64,000 nucleotides of DNA, taken from contig JAHCAT010000008.1 in NCBI GenBank assembly GCA_019634735.1, positions 62,001-126,000 on the forward strand. The letters are read 5' to 3'. Source of the DNA: Lysobacterales bacterium (GTDB lineage Bacteria > Pseudomonadota > Gammaproteobacteria > Xanthomonadales > UBA2363). The position numbers and the translations under genes are program-made. How positions within the stretch are numbered: the first letter of the stretch is position 1; each line of letters opens with the position of its first letter. A model generated the notes under the pieces. The model worked only from the letters and a program-made list of their open reading frames with translations, ran no database searches and was not told where the DNA came from. Positions 1 through 8,793 of the stretch are shown one piece after another.

Positions 1-1662
1 CGGCCCGTGCACACGGTCCCGGCCGGCTGCCTTGGCGGCGTAAAGCGCGCGGTCGGCATCGTCGAGCAGGTCCTGTGCGCGGCCGTCGGCATGCCAGCGC
101 CGACAGGCGACACCGATGCTGACGGTCAGCGGCCCGACGCCGGCGGGAAGACCCTTGGGGGGTGGCAAGGCACGCACCTCGGAACGGATTTCCTCGGCAA
201 CCCGGGTGGCGTCGTCCAGGTCGCAATCGGGAAGCACGACGGCGAACTCTTCGCCGCCATAGCGTGCCGCCAGGTCGTGCGGTCGTCGGGCATGCCGAAG
301 CAGCACCTCGGCCACGCTGCGCAAGGCCTGATCGCCAGCGCCATGACCATGGCGATCATTGAAGGCCTTGAAATGGTCGACATCGACCAGGAGCACCGCC
401 AGGGACGTACCCGAGCGTCGCGTACTGGCCCATTCAATCGCGATTTGGCGGTCCAGCCGGCGGCGGTTCGCCATGCCGGTCAGACCATCGTTGTCTGCGA
501 GCATGCGCCAACGCCAGGCCTTGTCGGCCATCAGCAGGGGCACGAGCAGGATCAGCACCGACAGCACGGCGGTGGGCGGAAACCAGACGCCACGCCCAAG
601 TAGGAATACGGTGATAAGGATGGTCAGTGAGATCGCCGCCAACACCGAGAGCAGTTCGACACGCACCCGCCCCGACCAAACGAAGACGAATGGCGTCAGA
701 ACCAGCAGGATGCTCAGGCCGGCCACGGCAGGCAACGGCAAGGGCACCAGCAGCCGCCCGTTGTGCAATTCGTCGAGAACGGCCGCATGGAATTCCACAC
801 CCGACATCAGCGCGTCGCCGGACGCTGCAGGCACCCGCAGCCGCTCGCCCAGCCCCCTCGCGGTGGCGCCGACCAGCACGAAGCGATCCTGCAGGGTCGC
901 GTTGTCCAAGTGCCCTGCCAGGACATCAGCGGCCGACACCCGGTCATGTCTCTTGCCCTGGACGAACCGCCCCGCGCCCACCAGGACGAAGCGATCCTGC
1001 TGCCACAGGAATGGCGAGGACACCGTTCGGGTCGGCGCTGCCATGCCAGGCAGGCGTTCGAGCGGCAAGGGGTCGGCGCCCTCGGTGAGCGCCAGCGACA
1101 GGTGCGACCAGTGCGGGCCGCCGAGTCCGGCACGCAGGAACACGCCACGTGCGCGGCCGTCGTGGGACTGCGCGACGGTGGTGTGTCCAAGCACCATGGC
1201 ATGGGGCGCCAGACCGGCGTGCGGCAAGATCTCGATCAGCACACCGCCGGGGCGCTCTTCCTCGACGGCAACCGGAAGCACGACCCGCCCGCTGCGCTGC
1301 AGGGCATCGGCCAGCAGCTCGTCGCCCTGCCCTGGCTCGACCTCCGATAGCAGCAGGTCGAGCGCGATCGCCCGGGGATTGCCGGCGTCCAGTCGGTCGA
1401 TCAGGCTGGCCAGAGTGGCTCGGGGCCAGGGCCAGCGACCGTGGCCCGACAGGCTGTGCTCGTCGATCAGGACCAGCAGGATCCGCTCGTCGGGCAACGT
1501 GCGCGAGAACGAGATCCGCCTGTCGACCAGCCAGTCGTCGACCGACGACAATGCCTCGGTCAAGGCCAGGGTCGTGGAAATCGCCGCTACCGCGATCGCG
1601 ATCAGCAGGCGGGCCAGGGCATGACCTGGTGCAAGCGAGAATCGCCTGGCCGGCATGGGCAT
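1..1662 (-). CDS. CHASE2-GGDEF diguanylate cyclase, partial
   Basis: The frame is open from a Met at 1662 to the left edge, so the C-terminus is missing. About 300 extracytoplasmic residues after one N-terminal membrane segment look like a CHASE2 sensor. Three further hydrophobic segments (roughly residues 310-390) follow, then a GGDEF domain. The active-site loop reads RYGGEEF near residue 469, and an RxxD (RPHD) sits five residues before GGEEF, the usual c-di-GMP product-inhibition site. The expected product is therefore an inner-membrane enzyme making c-di-GMP from GTP. The gene lies just downstream of a LysM/FecR protein on the same strand, a pairing commonly seen for CHASE2 cyclases. Start choice is uncertain: there are Met codons at 1662 and 1656, and no strong ribosome site. 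Confidence 0.87.
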   Translation of the reverse strand, partial: MPMPARRFSLAPGHALARLLIAIAVAAISTTLALTEALSSVDDWLVDRRISFSRTLPDERILLVLIDEHSLSGHGRWPWPRATLASLIDRLDAGNPRAIALDLLLSEVEPGQGDELLADALQRSGRVVLPVAVEEERPGGVLIEILPHAGLAPHAMVLGHTTVAQSHDGRARGVFLRAGLGGPHWSHLSLALTEGADPLPLERLPGMAAPTRTVSSPFLWQQDRFVLVGAGRFVQGKRHDRVSAADVLAGHLDNATLQDRFVLVGATARGLGERLRVPAASGDALMSGVEFHAAVLDELHNGRLLVPLPLPAVAGLSILLVLTPFVFVWSGRVRVELLSVLAAISLTILITVFLLGRGVWFPPTAVLSVLILLVPLLMADKAWRWRMLADNDGLTGMANRRRLDRQIAIEWASTRRSGTSLAVLLVDVDHFKAFNDRHGHGAGDQALRSVAEVLLRHARRPHDLAARYGGEEFAVVLPDCDLDDATRVAEEIRSEVRALPPPKGLPAGVGPLTVSIGVACRRWHADGRAQDLLDDADRALYAAKAAGRDRVHGP

Positions 1663-1747
1663 CAGATTGGACGCTTCTGCGCGACCGCCGGCACGGGCCG
1701 TGCCAGCGCAGCGCGCAGCACCAGCAACCGCGTTGGCGCCGGAAGGT

Positions 1748-3433
1748 TCACAGCATCAGGAGAACCAGTCCAGCCGCTGCTGCCACGCCCAGGACACGAC
1801 ATGGCCGACAGCCTACCTGGAACGCCTGCGCGGTCGACCATTTGCCTTCCGGAAAACCGCTATCGACGGTCCGGATCCGAACCAGGTAGCGCCCCCGGGG
1901 CAAGCCATCCAGGGCCAGCGAGGTGCCCTCGACCACGGCGTCCTTCACCAGCTCGGAGAAACTTTCGTCGGCGGCGATCTGAACCTGGTAGCGGCGACTG
2001 GGCGATTGGTGCGGAGCATCGCTCCAGGCCAATGCGGGGTGTGCGCGCAGCGAACGCCAGCTGGCCGGACGCAGCGTCGGCGCACCCGGCCTTGGCTGCA
2101 GCACCAGCGTCTGGGCGGGACCGAAGGGACCCGGCTGCCCGACAGCATCGACTGCGGCAACCCGCCAGTGATAGCTGCCCTCCGAAAGGCGGTGCCGCGA
2201 CCGGTGCCGGCCGCCCGACAATCCGACCACATCCTCCAGCAGTTCCTGGAAATCGGCATCGCGCGCCAGCTGGAAATGCACCGTTCCCGATCCGTGCGTG
2301 GTCCAGCGAAACAGCGGTCGGCCTGGCGGCCCGATCGCGCCGTCGACCGGCCCCAGGGTGAAGGGGGACTCCGGCCCGACGAGGATCTCGGTATCGACAC
2401 GCGCCTCTTCGCCTTCCAGGCCGTCCATGGCGATCGCACGAACGCGCAACTGGACTGGTCCAGGTGGCAACGCTGGCACCACGGTGGATGCCCCCGGCGT
2501 GCGTTGCGACGCGACCAGTTCGGGACTAGTCGTGCCGACAAGGTACAGAATCCGGTAGCCGCCCGCCGACGGGTCGGCACGCCAGCCGATTTGCTGCCCG
2601 GTGCGAAGCGGCGCCCTGCCCAGGTCTTCCAGTTGCGGGCGGGCAGGCAGGCGCGTTGGCACGGCCTCGCGTGGCGCGCCGGTCGACCAGGCCAGCCCAT
2701 CGCCCGCCCCCAGTCGCAGGTTTTGTCCCTCGACTGTATCGACCTCGACCATGCCCTCGGTCACCTCGGTGAGGACCTCGCCCGCGTCCGGTGCCGCTGC
2801 CGACCGGAACACCGTTCCGCGCACCGACGCCGTGACCGGTGCCGTGTCGATCTGGAAACGGCCGGCCGGCTTCTGCACCGGCGCGACCTCGGACTCTATC
2901 CGTCCACGCTGCAGCCTGATCCGGGTGTCGACCATGCCGGTGGCACCAAAAGCGCTCAGCACGTCGAAAACAACCCGCGCATCGGGCAGGACGCGCAGGA
3001 TCGACCCGTCTGCCAGTCTGATGTCGGCCGTGCTGTCCGTTCCCGTCTCCAGCGCGTCGCCGCTGTGCAGCGCCTCGCCAGCCTGGCCTGTCCTGACCTC
3101 GCCGTTGCGGGCCCGCAATCGGACCTCCCCGGTTGCGCGGGCGACCCGCGCCGGAGCGGGCTGGACCCGCAGCATGTCCACCGGAATGCGGAGCCGGCTG
3201 CCCGGCACCAGGGCGTGCGGGTCGTGCAGGCCATTGTGCTCGAGCAGTCTGGACCACTCCTCCGGTTCATGGAGGTGGGCCTCGGCGAGCGCCCACAGGG
3301 TGTCGCCGGGACGCACCCGATAGGACCATTCCTGGGCCAGGGCGTCTACGGCCATGGTCAGCAGCAAGAAAACTCCGAACCAACGGGCGGCTCCGCCAGG
3401 CTGGACGGGGCGCGACAAGGTGTACTTTGGCAT
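1748..3433 (-). CDS. LysM and FecR domain protein
   Basis: This 561-residue protein starts with a signal or anchor sequence (residues 15-34). A LysM motif follows at about 37-84 (YRVRPGDTLWALAEAHL), suggesting peptidoglycan binding. A FecR domain lies at about 95-210 (GDALETGTDSTADIRLADGS, then ASVRGTVF), followed by two fibronectin-like or Ig-like segments with the pattern YxWRVAAVD. A hydrophobic stretch closes the C-terminus. It likely acts in the periplasm. FecR/LysM genes often precede CHASE2 cyclase genes, and here the CHASE2-GGDEF gene starts 85 bases downstream, so the two probably form one transcription unit. The ligand and the direction of signalling cannot be read from the sequence. 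Confidence 0.85.
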   Translation of the reverse strand: MPKYTLSRPVQPGGAARWFGVFLLLTMAVDALAQEWSYRVRPGDTLWALAEAHLHEPEEWSRLLEHNGLHDPHALVPGSRLRIPVDMLRVQPAPARVARATGEVRLRARNGEVRTGQAGEALHSGDALETGTDSTADIRLADGSILRVLPDARVVFDVLSAFGATGMVDTRIRLQRGRIESEVAPVQKPAGRFQIDTAPVTASVRGTVFRSAAAPDAGEVLTEVTEGMVEVDTVEGQNLRLGAGDGLAWSTGAPREAVPTRLPARPQLEDLGRAPLRTGQQIGWRADPSAGGYRILYLVGTTSPELVASQRTPGASTVVPALPPGPVQLRVRAIAMDGLEGEEARVDTEILVGPESPFTLGPVDGAIGPPGRPLFRWTTHGSGTVHFQLARDADFQELLEDVVGLSGGRHRSRHRLSEGSYHWRVAAVDAVGQPGPFGPAQTLVLQPRPGAPTLRPASWRSLRAHPALAWSDAPHQSPSRRYQVQIAADESFSELVKDAVVEGTSLALDGLPRGRYLVRIRTVDSGFPEGKWSTAQAFQVGCRPCRVLGVAAAAGLVLLML

Positions 3434-3519
3434 CTGGCTGACGAGGGCTGCTGGAATGCCCAGTCTAGGGGATTACTGTGATCTGTAGCACGTTTCTGGC
3501 CGCCCCCCCGTACGTCCCA

Positions 3520-4704
3520 TCAGCCCTGCGGCACCCGCACCCACCCCTCCATCAGCACCCGCGCGCTGCGGCTCATGACGGCCTTGCGCACGGTCCACTG
3601 GCCGTCGGCCTGTTCCGCTTCGGCGCCGACACGCAAGGTGCCGGAAGGGTGGCCGAAAACGACGCTGGTGCGCGCGCCGCCGCCGGCGGCGCGGTTGACC
3701 AGGGTGCCGGGCACGGCGGCGGCGGTGGCGATGGCGACCGCGGCGGTGCCCATCATGGCGTGGTGCAGCTTGCCCATCGACAGGGCGCGCACGCACAGGT
3801 CGATTTCGGCGGCGGCGATCTGCCGGCCGCTGCTGGCCCGGTAGTCCTGCGGCGGCGCGACGAAGGCGACCTTGGGCGTGTGCTGGCGCCGCGCCGCCTC
3901 GGCGAGATCGCGGATCAGGCCCATGCGCAGGGCGCCGTGGGCGCGGATCGCCTCGAAGCGGGCCAGGGCGGCGGCGTCGCCGTTGATGGCCTCCTGCAGT
4001 TCGGTGCCGGTGTAGCCCAGGGCGGCGGCGTCGAGGAACACGGTCGGGATGCCGGCGTCGATCAGGGTCGCTTCAAAGGTGCCGACGCCGGGCAACTCGA
4101 GCGTGTCGACCAGGTTGCCGGTCGGGAACATGGCGCCGCCCTCGCCTTCGCCCTCGTCGGCCGGGTCGATGAATTCCAGGACGATCTCGGCGGCCGGGAA
4201 GGTGACCCCGTCCAGCTCGAAGTCGCCGGTCTCCTGCACCTGGCCGTCGGCGATCGGCACGTGGCAGACGATGGTCTTGCCGATGTTGGCCTGCCAGATG
4301 CGCACCGGGAAGCTGCCCTCGCGCGGCAGCCGCGCCGGGTCGATGAGGCCGGCGGCGATCGCGAACGGCCCGACCGCGGTGCTGAGGTTGCCGCAGTTGC
4401 CGCTCCAGTCGACGAAGGCGGTGTCGATGGCGACCTGGCCGTACAGGTAGTCGACGTCGTGGCCGGGCCGGGTCGACGGCGACACGATCACGCACTTGCT
4501 GGTGCTGCTGGTCGCCCCGCCCATGCCGTCGGTGTGCTTGCCGTAGGGATCGGGCGAACCGATCACGCGCATCAGCAGCGCATCGCGCGCCGGGCCCGGT
4601 ACGCGTGCGGCCTCGGGCAGGTCGGCCAGGCGAAAGAACACGCCCTTGGAGGTGCCGCCGCGCATGTAGGTGGCGGGGATGCGGATCTGGGGTGGGTGGG
4701 GCAT
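3520..4704 (-). CDS. prpF: 2-methylaconitate cis-trans isomerase PrpF
   Basis: PrpF-family protein of 394 residues. It isomerises the 2-methylaconitate isomer made by AcnD, so that the methylcitrate cycle of propionate degradation can proceed. The N-terminus IRIPATYMRGGTSKGVFF is the family signature, and GNCGNLSTAVGPFA and SMGKLHHAMMGTAAVA carry the two catalytic-loop regions of the diaminopimelate-epimerase-like fold. The frame stays open upstream to 5118, but that part overlaps a HEPN gene in another frame and has no family similarity, so the Met at 4704 is taken as the start. The usual partner acnD lies upstream on the same strand but is separated from it by two toxin-antitoxin-like genes. 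Confidence 0.93.
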   Translation of the reverse strand: MPHPPQIRIPATYMRGGTSKGVFFRLADLPEAARVPGPARDALLMRVIGSPDPYGKHTDGMGGATSSTSKCVIVSPSTRPGHDVDYLYGQVAIDTAFVDWSGNCGNLSTAVGPFAIAAGLIDPARLPREGSFPVRIWQANIGKTIVCHVPIADGQVQETGDFELDGVTFPAAEIVLEFIDPADEGEGEGGAMFPTGNLVDTLELPGVGTFEATLIDAGIPTVFLDAAALGYTGTELQEAINGDAAALARFEAIRAHGALRMGLIRDLAEAARRQHTPKVAFVAPPQDYRASSGRQIAAAEIDLCVRALSMGKLHHAMMGTAAVAIATAAAVPGTLVNRAAGGGARTSVVFGHPSGTLRVGAEAEQADGQWTVRKAVMSRSARVLMEGWVRVPQG

Positions 4705-4717
4705 GGTCTGGATCCCG

Positions 4718-5131
4718 TCAGTCGAGGACATCGAATCGATCGGCCACCCGTCGGCAGGCATCGACGGTGTCGAGCACCAGACGCTCGTCGAGATCCTGGT
4801 GGCCTTCGTATTCGGAGAGGTTGCGCCTGGCATGGGCATTGTCCAGCACCCGCCAGACCTCGGGACCCAGCCCGAGCGTGTGGGGCAGGACCTGGAAGAC
4901 CACGTAACGGTGCCGCGCGCGATAGCCCAGCCGGCGCAGCGCCGCCAGGCACAGCGCATGCGCGGCGTTGTACGCCAGGTCGAAGCGGCTCTCGAGCGCC
5001 AACGCCGGATTCGCTGCGTCGGCAAGCCGCGCCTTGCCAGAGCGGACCAGGCCGCTGACTTCGGTGTCGTCGGCCGGCTCGGCGACCAGAGGCAGGTGGG
5101 GACCCACCAGGTTGTCAAGCGCCGAGGGCAT
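4718..5131 (-). CDS. HEPN domain protein (putative toxin partner)
   Basis: Small helical protein of 137 residues. The stretch LAYNAAHALCLAALRRLGYR and the late HARRNLSEYEG segment are typical of HEPN proteins encoded beside minimal nucleotidyltransferases. The RN in RRNLSEYEG lies where many HEPN proteins carry their RNase Rx4-6H motif, but no histidine follows, so nuclease activity is uncertain. Its first 17 bases overlap the nucleotidyltransferase gene upstream, implying translational coupling, and prpF begins 13 bases after its stop. In the wider family such pairs act as toxin-antitoxin systems in which the nucleotidyltransferase modifies and silences the HEPN toxin. Whether this pair does so is inference. 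Confidence 0.75.
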   Translation of the reverse strand: MPSALDNLVGPHLPLVAEPADDTEVSGLVRSGKARLADAANPALALESRFDLAYNAAHALCLAALRRLGYRARHRYVVFQVLPHTLGLGPEVWRVLDNAHARRNLSEYEGHQDLDERLVLDTVDACRRVADRFDVLD

Positions 5132-5789
5132 GTTCGGTCCCCACCAGCCAGAGCCTTGGCTGCGCCATCACCCGGGTGATGAAGGCGTTTCCCTGTTCGA
5201 TCCGTCGGGCCAGCTCGTCGCGGGTGTAGATCGTCGGATGGACATCGCGACCCAGGTCGTGGATCGCCGGGTCCAGCGCGCCCATCACCTCGGCATAACC
5301 CAGCGAATCCGAGACCAGCATCAGGTCGATGTCGCTGCTGGCGGTGTCCTCGCCCTTCGCGACCGACCCGTAGACGAAGGCGAAGGCCAGCTTGTCCGCA
5401 ATCGGCTCGAGCGCATCGCGCAAGGTCTCGGCAAGACCGAAGGTCTTGCGGACGATGGCGACGAGCTCGTCGTGGATAGGGCTGTCGGGATTGGCCCGGA
5501 ACAGCTTCTGGTTGCCCTGGCGCTCGACCAGCAGCAGGCCGCTGCCGGCAAGCCGGGCCAGCTCGCGCTGCACGGCGCCGCTGCCGGCACCGGTGGCCTG
5601 GATCAGTTCGCTGACGCCATAGCGGCGCCCGGGCCGGCCGAACAGGCAGGCAAGAACGCGCTGCCGGGTCTGCGTGAACAGCGCGTCGGACAGGTTGGCC
5701 CGCGCGTAGGCCGCTGCCGCTTCGCTGACCCTGGAGACCCGAGGTGTGCCCATATCGGGCACCATACTGCCCAGATTGGGCATTTTCAA
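5115..5789 (-). CDS. HTH-nucleotidyltransferase (MNT antitoxin-like)
   Basis: A protein of up to 224 residues with two parts. Residues 35-100 form a winged helix-turn-helix (RYGVSELIQATGAGSGAVQRELARLAGSGLL). Residues 110-220 are a minimal nucleotidyltransferase with GSVAKGEDTASSDIDLMLV, the G-S...D-x-D metal-binding motif of the polymerase-beta superfamily. It overlaps the HEPN gene downstream by 17 bases. Candidate starts are TTG at 5789 and ATG at 5783, 5765 and 5753. The later ones would place the twin palindromes at 5747-5782 at or upstream of the start, as for an autoregulator. The gene interrupts acnD-prpF and ends transcription units of metabolic genes on both sides, which suggests insertion. 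Confidence 0.8.
   Translation of the reverse strand: MKMPNLGSMVPDMGTPRVSRVSEAAAAYARANLSDALFTQTRQRVLACLFGRPGRRYGVSELIQATGAGSGAVQRELARLAGSGLLLVERQGNQKLFRANPDSPIHDELVAIVRKTFGLAETLRDALEPIADKLAFAFVYGSVAKGEDTASSDIDLMLVSDSLGYAEVMGALDPAIHDLGRDVHPTIYTRDELARRIEQGNAFITRVMAQPRLWLVGTEHALGA
5747..5782. promoter_or_regulatory. two tandem palindromic operators
   Basis: TGCCCATATCGGGCA (5747-5761) and TGCCCAGATTGGGCA (5768-5782) are two 15-bp dyads sharing TGCCC-N5-GGGCA arms. Their starts are 21 bp apart, which is two helical turns, so two dimers could bind the same face of the DNA. They coincide with the 5' end of the HTH-nucleotidyltransferase gene. The natural inference is autorepression by that winged-helix protein. 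Confidence 0.65.
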
Positions 5790-5802
5790 GGAGCCCCCCC
5801 CT

Positions 5803-8415
5803 TTACGCCGCCTGCGTCTGCTCCAGGAAATCCTGCGCGAAGCGCTGCAGCACGCCGCCGGCCTCGTAGATGGACACCTCCTCGTCGGAGTCCAGGCGGC
5901 AGGTCACCGGCACCTCGACGCGGCTGCCGTCGCGGCGGTTCACGATCAAGGTCAAGGTCGCGCCCGGCGTCGGGGCGCCGGTCACGTCGTAGGTCTCGGT
6001 GCCGTCCAGGGCCAGGGTCAGGCGGTCGGTGCCGGGCTGGAACTCCAGCGGCAGCACGCCCATGCCGATGAGGTTGGTGCGGTGGATGCGCTCGAAGCCC
6101 TCGGCGACGATCGCCTCGACGCCGGCCAGGCGCACGCCCTTGGCGGCCCAGTCGCGCGAGCTGCCCTGGCCGTAGTCCTTGCCGGCGACGACGATCAGCG
6201 GCTGGCCGCGCTCCATGTAGGTCTCGATCGCCTCCCACATGCGCATGACCTGGCCATCCGGCTCGACCCGCGCCAGCGAGCCCTGCCGCAGGCTGCCGTC
6301 GGCATCGCGGACCATCTCGTTGAACAGCTTGGGGTTGGCGAAGGTGGCGCGCTGCGCGGTCAGGTGGTCGCCGCGGTGGGTGGCGTAGGAATTGAAGTCC
6401 TCCTCGGGCAGGCCCATCTTCGCCAGGTACTCGCCGGCGGCGGAGTCCAGGACGATGGCGTTGGACGGCGACAGGTGGTCGGTGGTGATGTTGTCGCCCA
6501 GGATCGCCAGCGGCCGCATGCCGCTGAGGGTGCGCGGCTTCGCCAGCGCGCCCTCCCAGTACGGCGGGCGGCGGATGTAGGTGCTCTGCGGCCGCCAGTC
6601 GTAAAGCGGCTCGACCTTCGGGCCGTGCTCGACCGCGACATTGAACATCGGGCCATAGACGCGGCGGAACTGCTCGGGCTTCACCGCCGACTTCACCAGG
6701 GCGTCGATCTCCGCGTCGGACGGCCACAGGTCCTTGAGCGTGACCGGCTGGCCGTCGGCGTCGACGCCGAGCGCGTCCTTCTCGATGTCGAAGCGGATGG
6801 TGCCGGCGATCGCATAGGCCACCACCAGCGGCGGCGAGGCCAGGAAGGCCTGCTTGGCCTGGGGGTGGATGCGGCCGTCGAAATTGCGGTTGCCGCTGAG
6901 CACCGCCACCGCGTACAGGTCGCGCTCGGCGATCTCCTGCTGGATCTTCGGATCCAGCGCGCCGCTCATGCCGTTGCAGGTAGTGCAGGCGAAGCCGACG
7001 ATGCCGAAGCCCAGCTTCTCCAGGTCGGGCAGCAAGCCGGCTTCCTCCAGGTACAGCTGGACGGCGCGCGAGCCGGGCGCCAGCGAGGTCTTCACCCAGG
7101 GTTGGCGCGCCAGGCCGCGCTGCACCGCGTTGCGCGCCAGCAGGCCGGCGGCGATCACGTTGCGCGGGTTGGAGGTGTTGGTGCACGAGGTGATCGCGGC
7201 GATGATCACCGCGCCGTCCGGCATCAGGCCCTGCGCCTGCGGCGCACGCGCCGCGGCCAGGTCGCCGGCGATGCCGCGCGCGGCCAGCTCGCTGGTGGCG
7301 ACGCGGGCATGCGGGTTGGACGGGCCGGCCATGGTCCGCACCACGGCCGAGAGGTCGAAGCGCAGGGTGCGCTCGTAGCGGGCCTGGGCCAGGTCGTCGG
7401 CCCACAGGCCGGCGGCCTTCGCATAGGTCTCGACCAGGGCGACCTGGTCGTCGTCGCGGCCGGTCAGGCGCAGGTAGTCCAGGGTGTTGCCGTCGATGAA
7501 GAACATCGCGGCGGTGGCACCGTACTCGGGCGCCATGTTGGCGATGGTCGCGCGGTCGCCGACGCCCAGCGCCGCTGCGCCTTCGCCACGGAATTCCAGC
7601 CAGGCGCCGACCACCTTCTGGGCGCGCAGGAACTGGGTCAGCGACAGCACGATGTCGGTGGCGGTGATGCCGGGCGCCGGCCGGCCTTCCAGCTCGACCG
7701 CGACGATCTCGGGGAGGCGCAGCCAGGAGGCGCGGCCGAGCATGACGTTCTCGGCCTCCAGGCCGCCGACGCCGATGGCGATCACGCCCAGGGCGTCGAC
7801 GTGCGGGGTGTGGCTGTCGGTGCCCACGCAGGTGTCCGGGAAGGCGACGCCGTCGTGCACGTAGACCACTGGCGACATCTTCTCCAGGTTGATCTGGTGC
7901 ATGATCCCGTTGCCCGGGGGGATGACGTCGACATTGCGGAAGGCGCGCTTGGTCCAGTCGATGAAGTGGAAGCGGTCCTCGTTGCGGCGGTCCTCGATGG
8001 CGCGGTTCTTCTCGAAGGCCTGCGGGTCGTAGCCGCCGCACTCCACGGCCAGCGAGTGGTCGACGATCAGCTGCACCGGCACCACCGGGTTGACCTGGGC
8101 GGGGTCGCCGCCCTGCGCGGCGATGGCATCGCGCAGGCCGGCCAGGTCGACCAGGGCGGTCTGGCCGAGGATGTCGTGGCAGACCACGCGCGCCGGGAAC
8201 CAGGGGAAATCGGTGTCGCGGCGGCGTTCGACGATCTGCGCGAGGAACTCGTCCAGGCGCTGCGGGTCGGCGCGGCGCACCAGGTTCTCGGCCAGCACGC
8301 GGGAGACGTAGGGCAGCCCGTCCCAGGCGCCGGGCGCCAGCGCCTCGACCGCCTCGCGGGCGTCGTACCAGTGCAGGGACGTGCCGGGCAGGGGCTTGCG
8401 GTGCTTGGCGTTCAT
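5803..8415 (-). CDS. acnD: Fe/S-dependent 2-methylisocitrate dehydratase AcnD
   Basis: Aconitase-family enzyme of 870 residues, close to the usual AcnD length. It converts 2-methylcitrate to a 2-methylaconitate isomer in the methylcitrate cycle and works with PrpF. Visible features include VDHSLAVECGGYD, GTDSHTPHVDALGV, SCTNTSNPRNV and GFACTTCNGMSG (cysteines that bind the 4Fe-4S cluster), the swivel-domain segment ILGDNITTDHLSPSNAI, and KDYGQGSSRDWAAKG near the C-terminus. A possible -10 GATAAT lies on the minus strand at 8453-8448. prpB and prpC, which usually precede acnD, are absent here; instead there are 1.1 kb of repeats. AcnA is less likely given the prpF nearby. Confidence 0.93.
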   Translation of the reverse strand: MNAKHRKPLPGTSLHWYDAREAVEALAPGAWDGLPYVSRVLAENLVRRADPQRLDEFLAQIVERRRDTDFPWFPARVVCHDILGQTALVDLAGLRDAIAAQGGDPAQVNPVVPVQLIVDHSLAVECGGYDPQAFEKNRAIEDRRNEDRFHFIDWTKRAFRNVDVIPPGNGIMHQINLEKMSPVVYVHDGVAFPDTCVGTDSHTPHVDALGVIAIGVGGLEAENVMLGRASWLRLPEIVAVELEGRPAPGITATDIVLSLTQFLRAQKVVGAWLEFRGEGAAALGVGDRATIANMAPEYGATAAMFFIDGNTLDYLRLTGRDDDQVALVETYAKAAGLWADDLAQARYERTLRFDLSAVVRTMAGPSNPHARVATSELAARGIAGDLAAARAPQAQGLMPDGAVIIAAITSCTNTSNPRNVIAAGLLARNAVQRGLARQPWVKTSLAPGSRAVQLYLEEAGLLPDLEKLGFGIVGFACTTCNGMSGALDPKIQQEIAERDLYAVAVLSGNRNFDGRIHPQAKQAFLASPPLVVAYAIAGTIRFDIEKDALGVDADGQPVTLKDLWPSDAEIDALVKSAVKPEQFRRVYGPMFNVAVEHGPKVEPLYDWRPQSTYIRRPPYWEGALAKPRTLSGMRPLAILGDNITTDHLSPSNAIVLDSAAGEYLAKMGLPEEDFNSYATHRGDHLTAQRATFANPKLFNEMVRDADGSLRQGSLARVEPDGQVMRMWEAIETYMERGQPLIVVAGKDYGQGSSRDWAAKGVRLAGVEAIVAEGFERIHRTNLIGMGVLPLEFQPGTDRLTLALDGTETYDVTGAPTPGATLTLIVNRRDGSRVEVPVTCRLDSDEEVSIYEAGGVLQRFAQDFLEQTQAA

Positions 8416-8572
8416 GGCGTGCGGATGCGGCTTCGGGCGGGCCGCCGATTATCCCGCATCGCCGTGGCGGGCGTGGCCGCAGGCGCCGGATCGGCCGGAT
8501 GCGCGCCGCAAACGGGCGTTCCGTGCGGGGACGGCACGCGGTTCCGGGCGGTCTGTCGCGCTGCCCCAACAG

Positions 8573-8625
8573 CCCTCTCCCCCGGCCCCTCCCCCGCACG
8601 CGGGGGAGGGGAGAAGTGCGGCGCC
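8573..8625 (+). repeat. short copy of G+C-rich palindromic repeat
   Basis: CCCTCTCCCCCGGCCCC followed by a CTCCCCCGC/GCGGGGGAG hairpin and GAGAAGTGCGGCGCC. The same core recurs at 9252, 38416, 54878, 58781, 59011 and 59255 in this window, so it is a dispersed REP/BIME-like family. Confidence 0.75.
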
Positions 8626-8793
8626 ACCGCCAGGGCGTGGCGTCCAATTCGCCATGGCGTGGCGTCCATGGCGTCTGGTTCGCCATCGCCTGGCGTCCGA
8701 TTCTGATGCACCCCTGCAGTACAAGCGGCTGCGGCGCCAGGTCGGACCCAGGCAGGTCGCCTACCCTGCCCGCTCGCCAGCCCCTTGGCTTGG

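Noticed and set aside
4705-5118. N-terminal extension of PrpF
   Set aside because: Shadow of the HEPN gene in another frame; conserved PrpF sequence starts at the Met at 4704.
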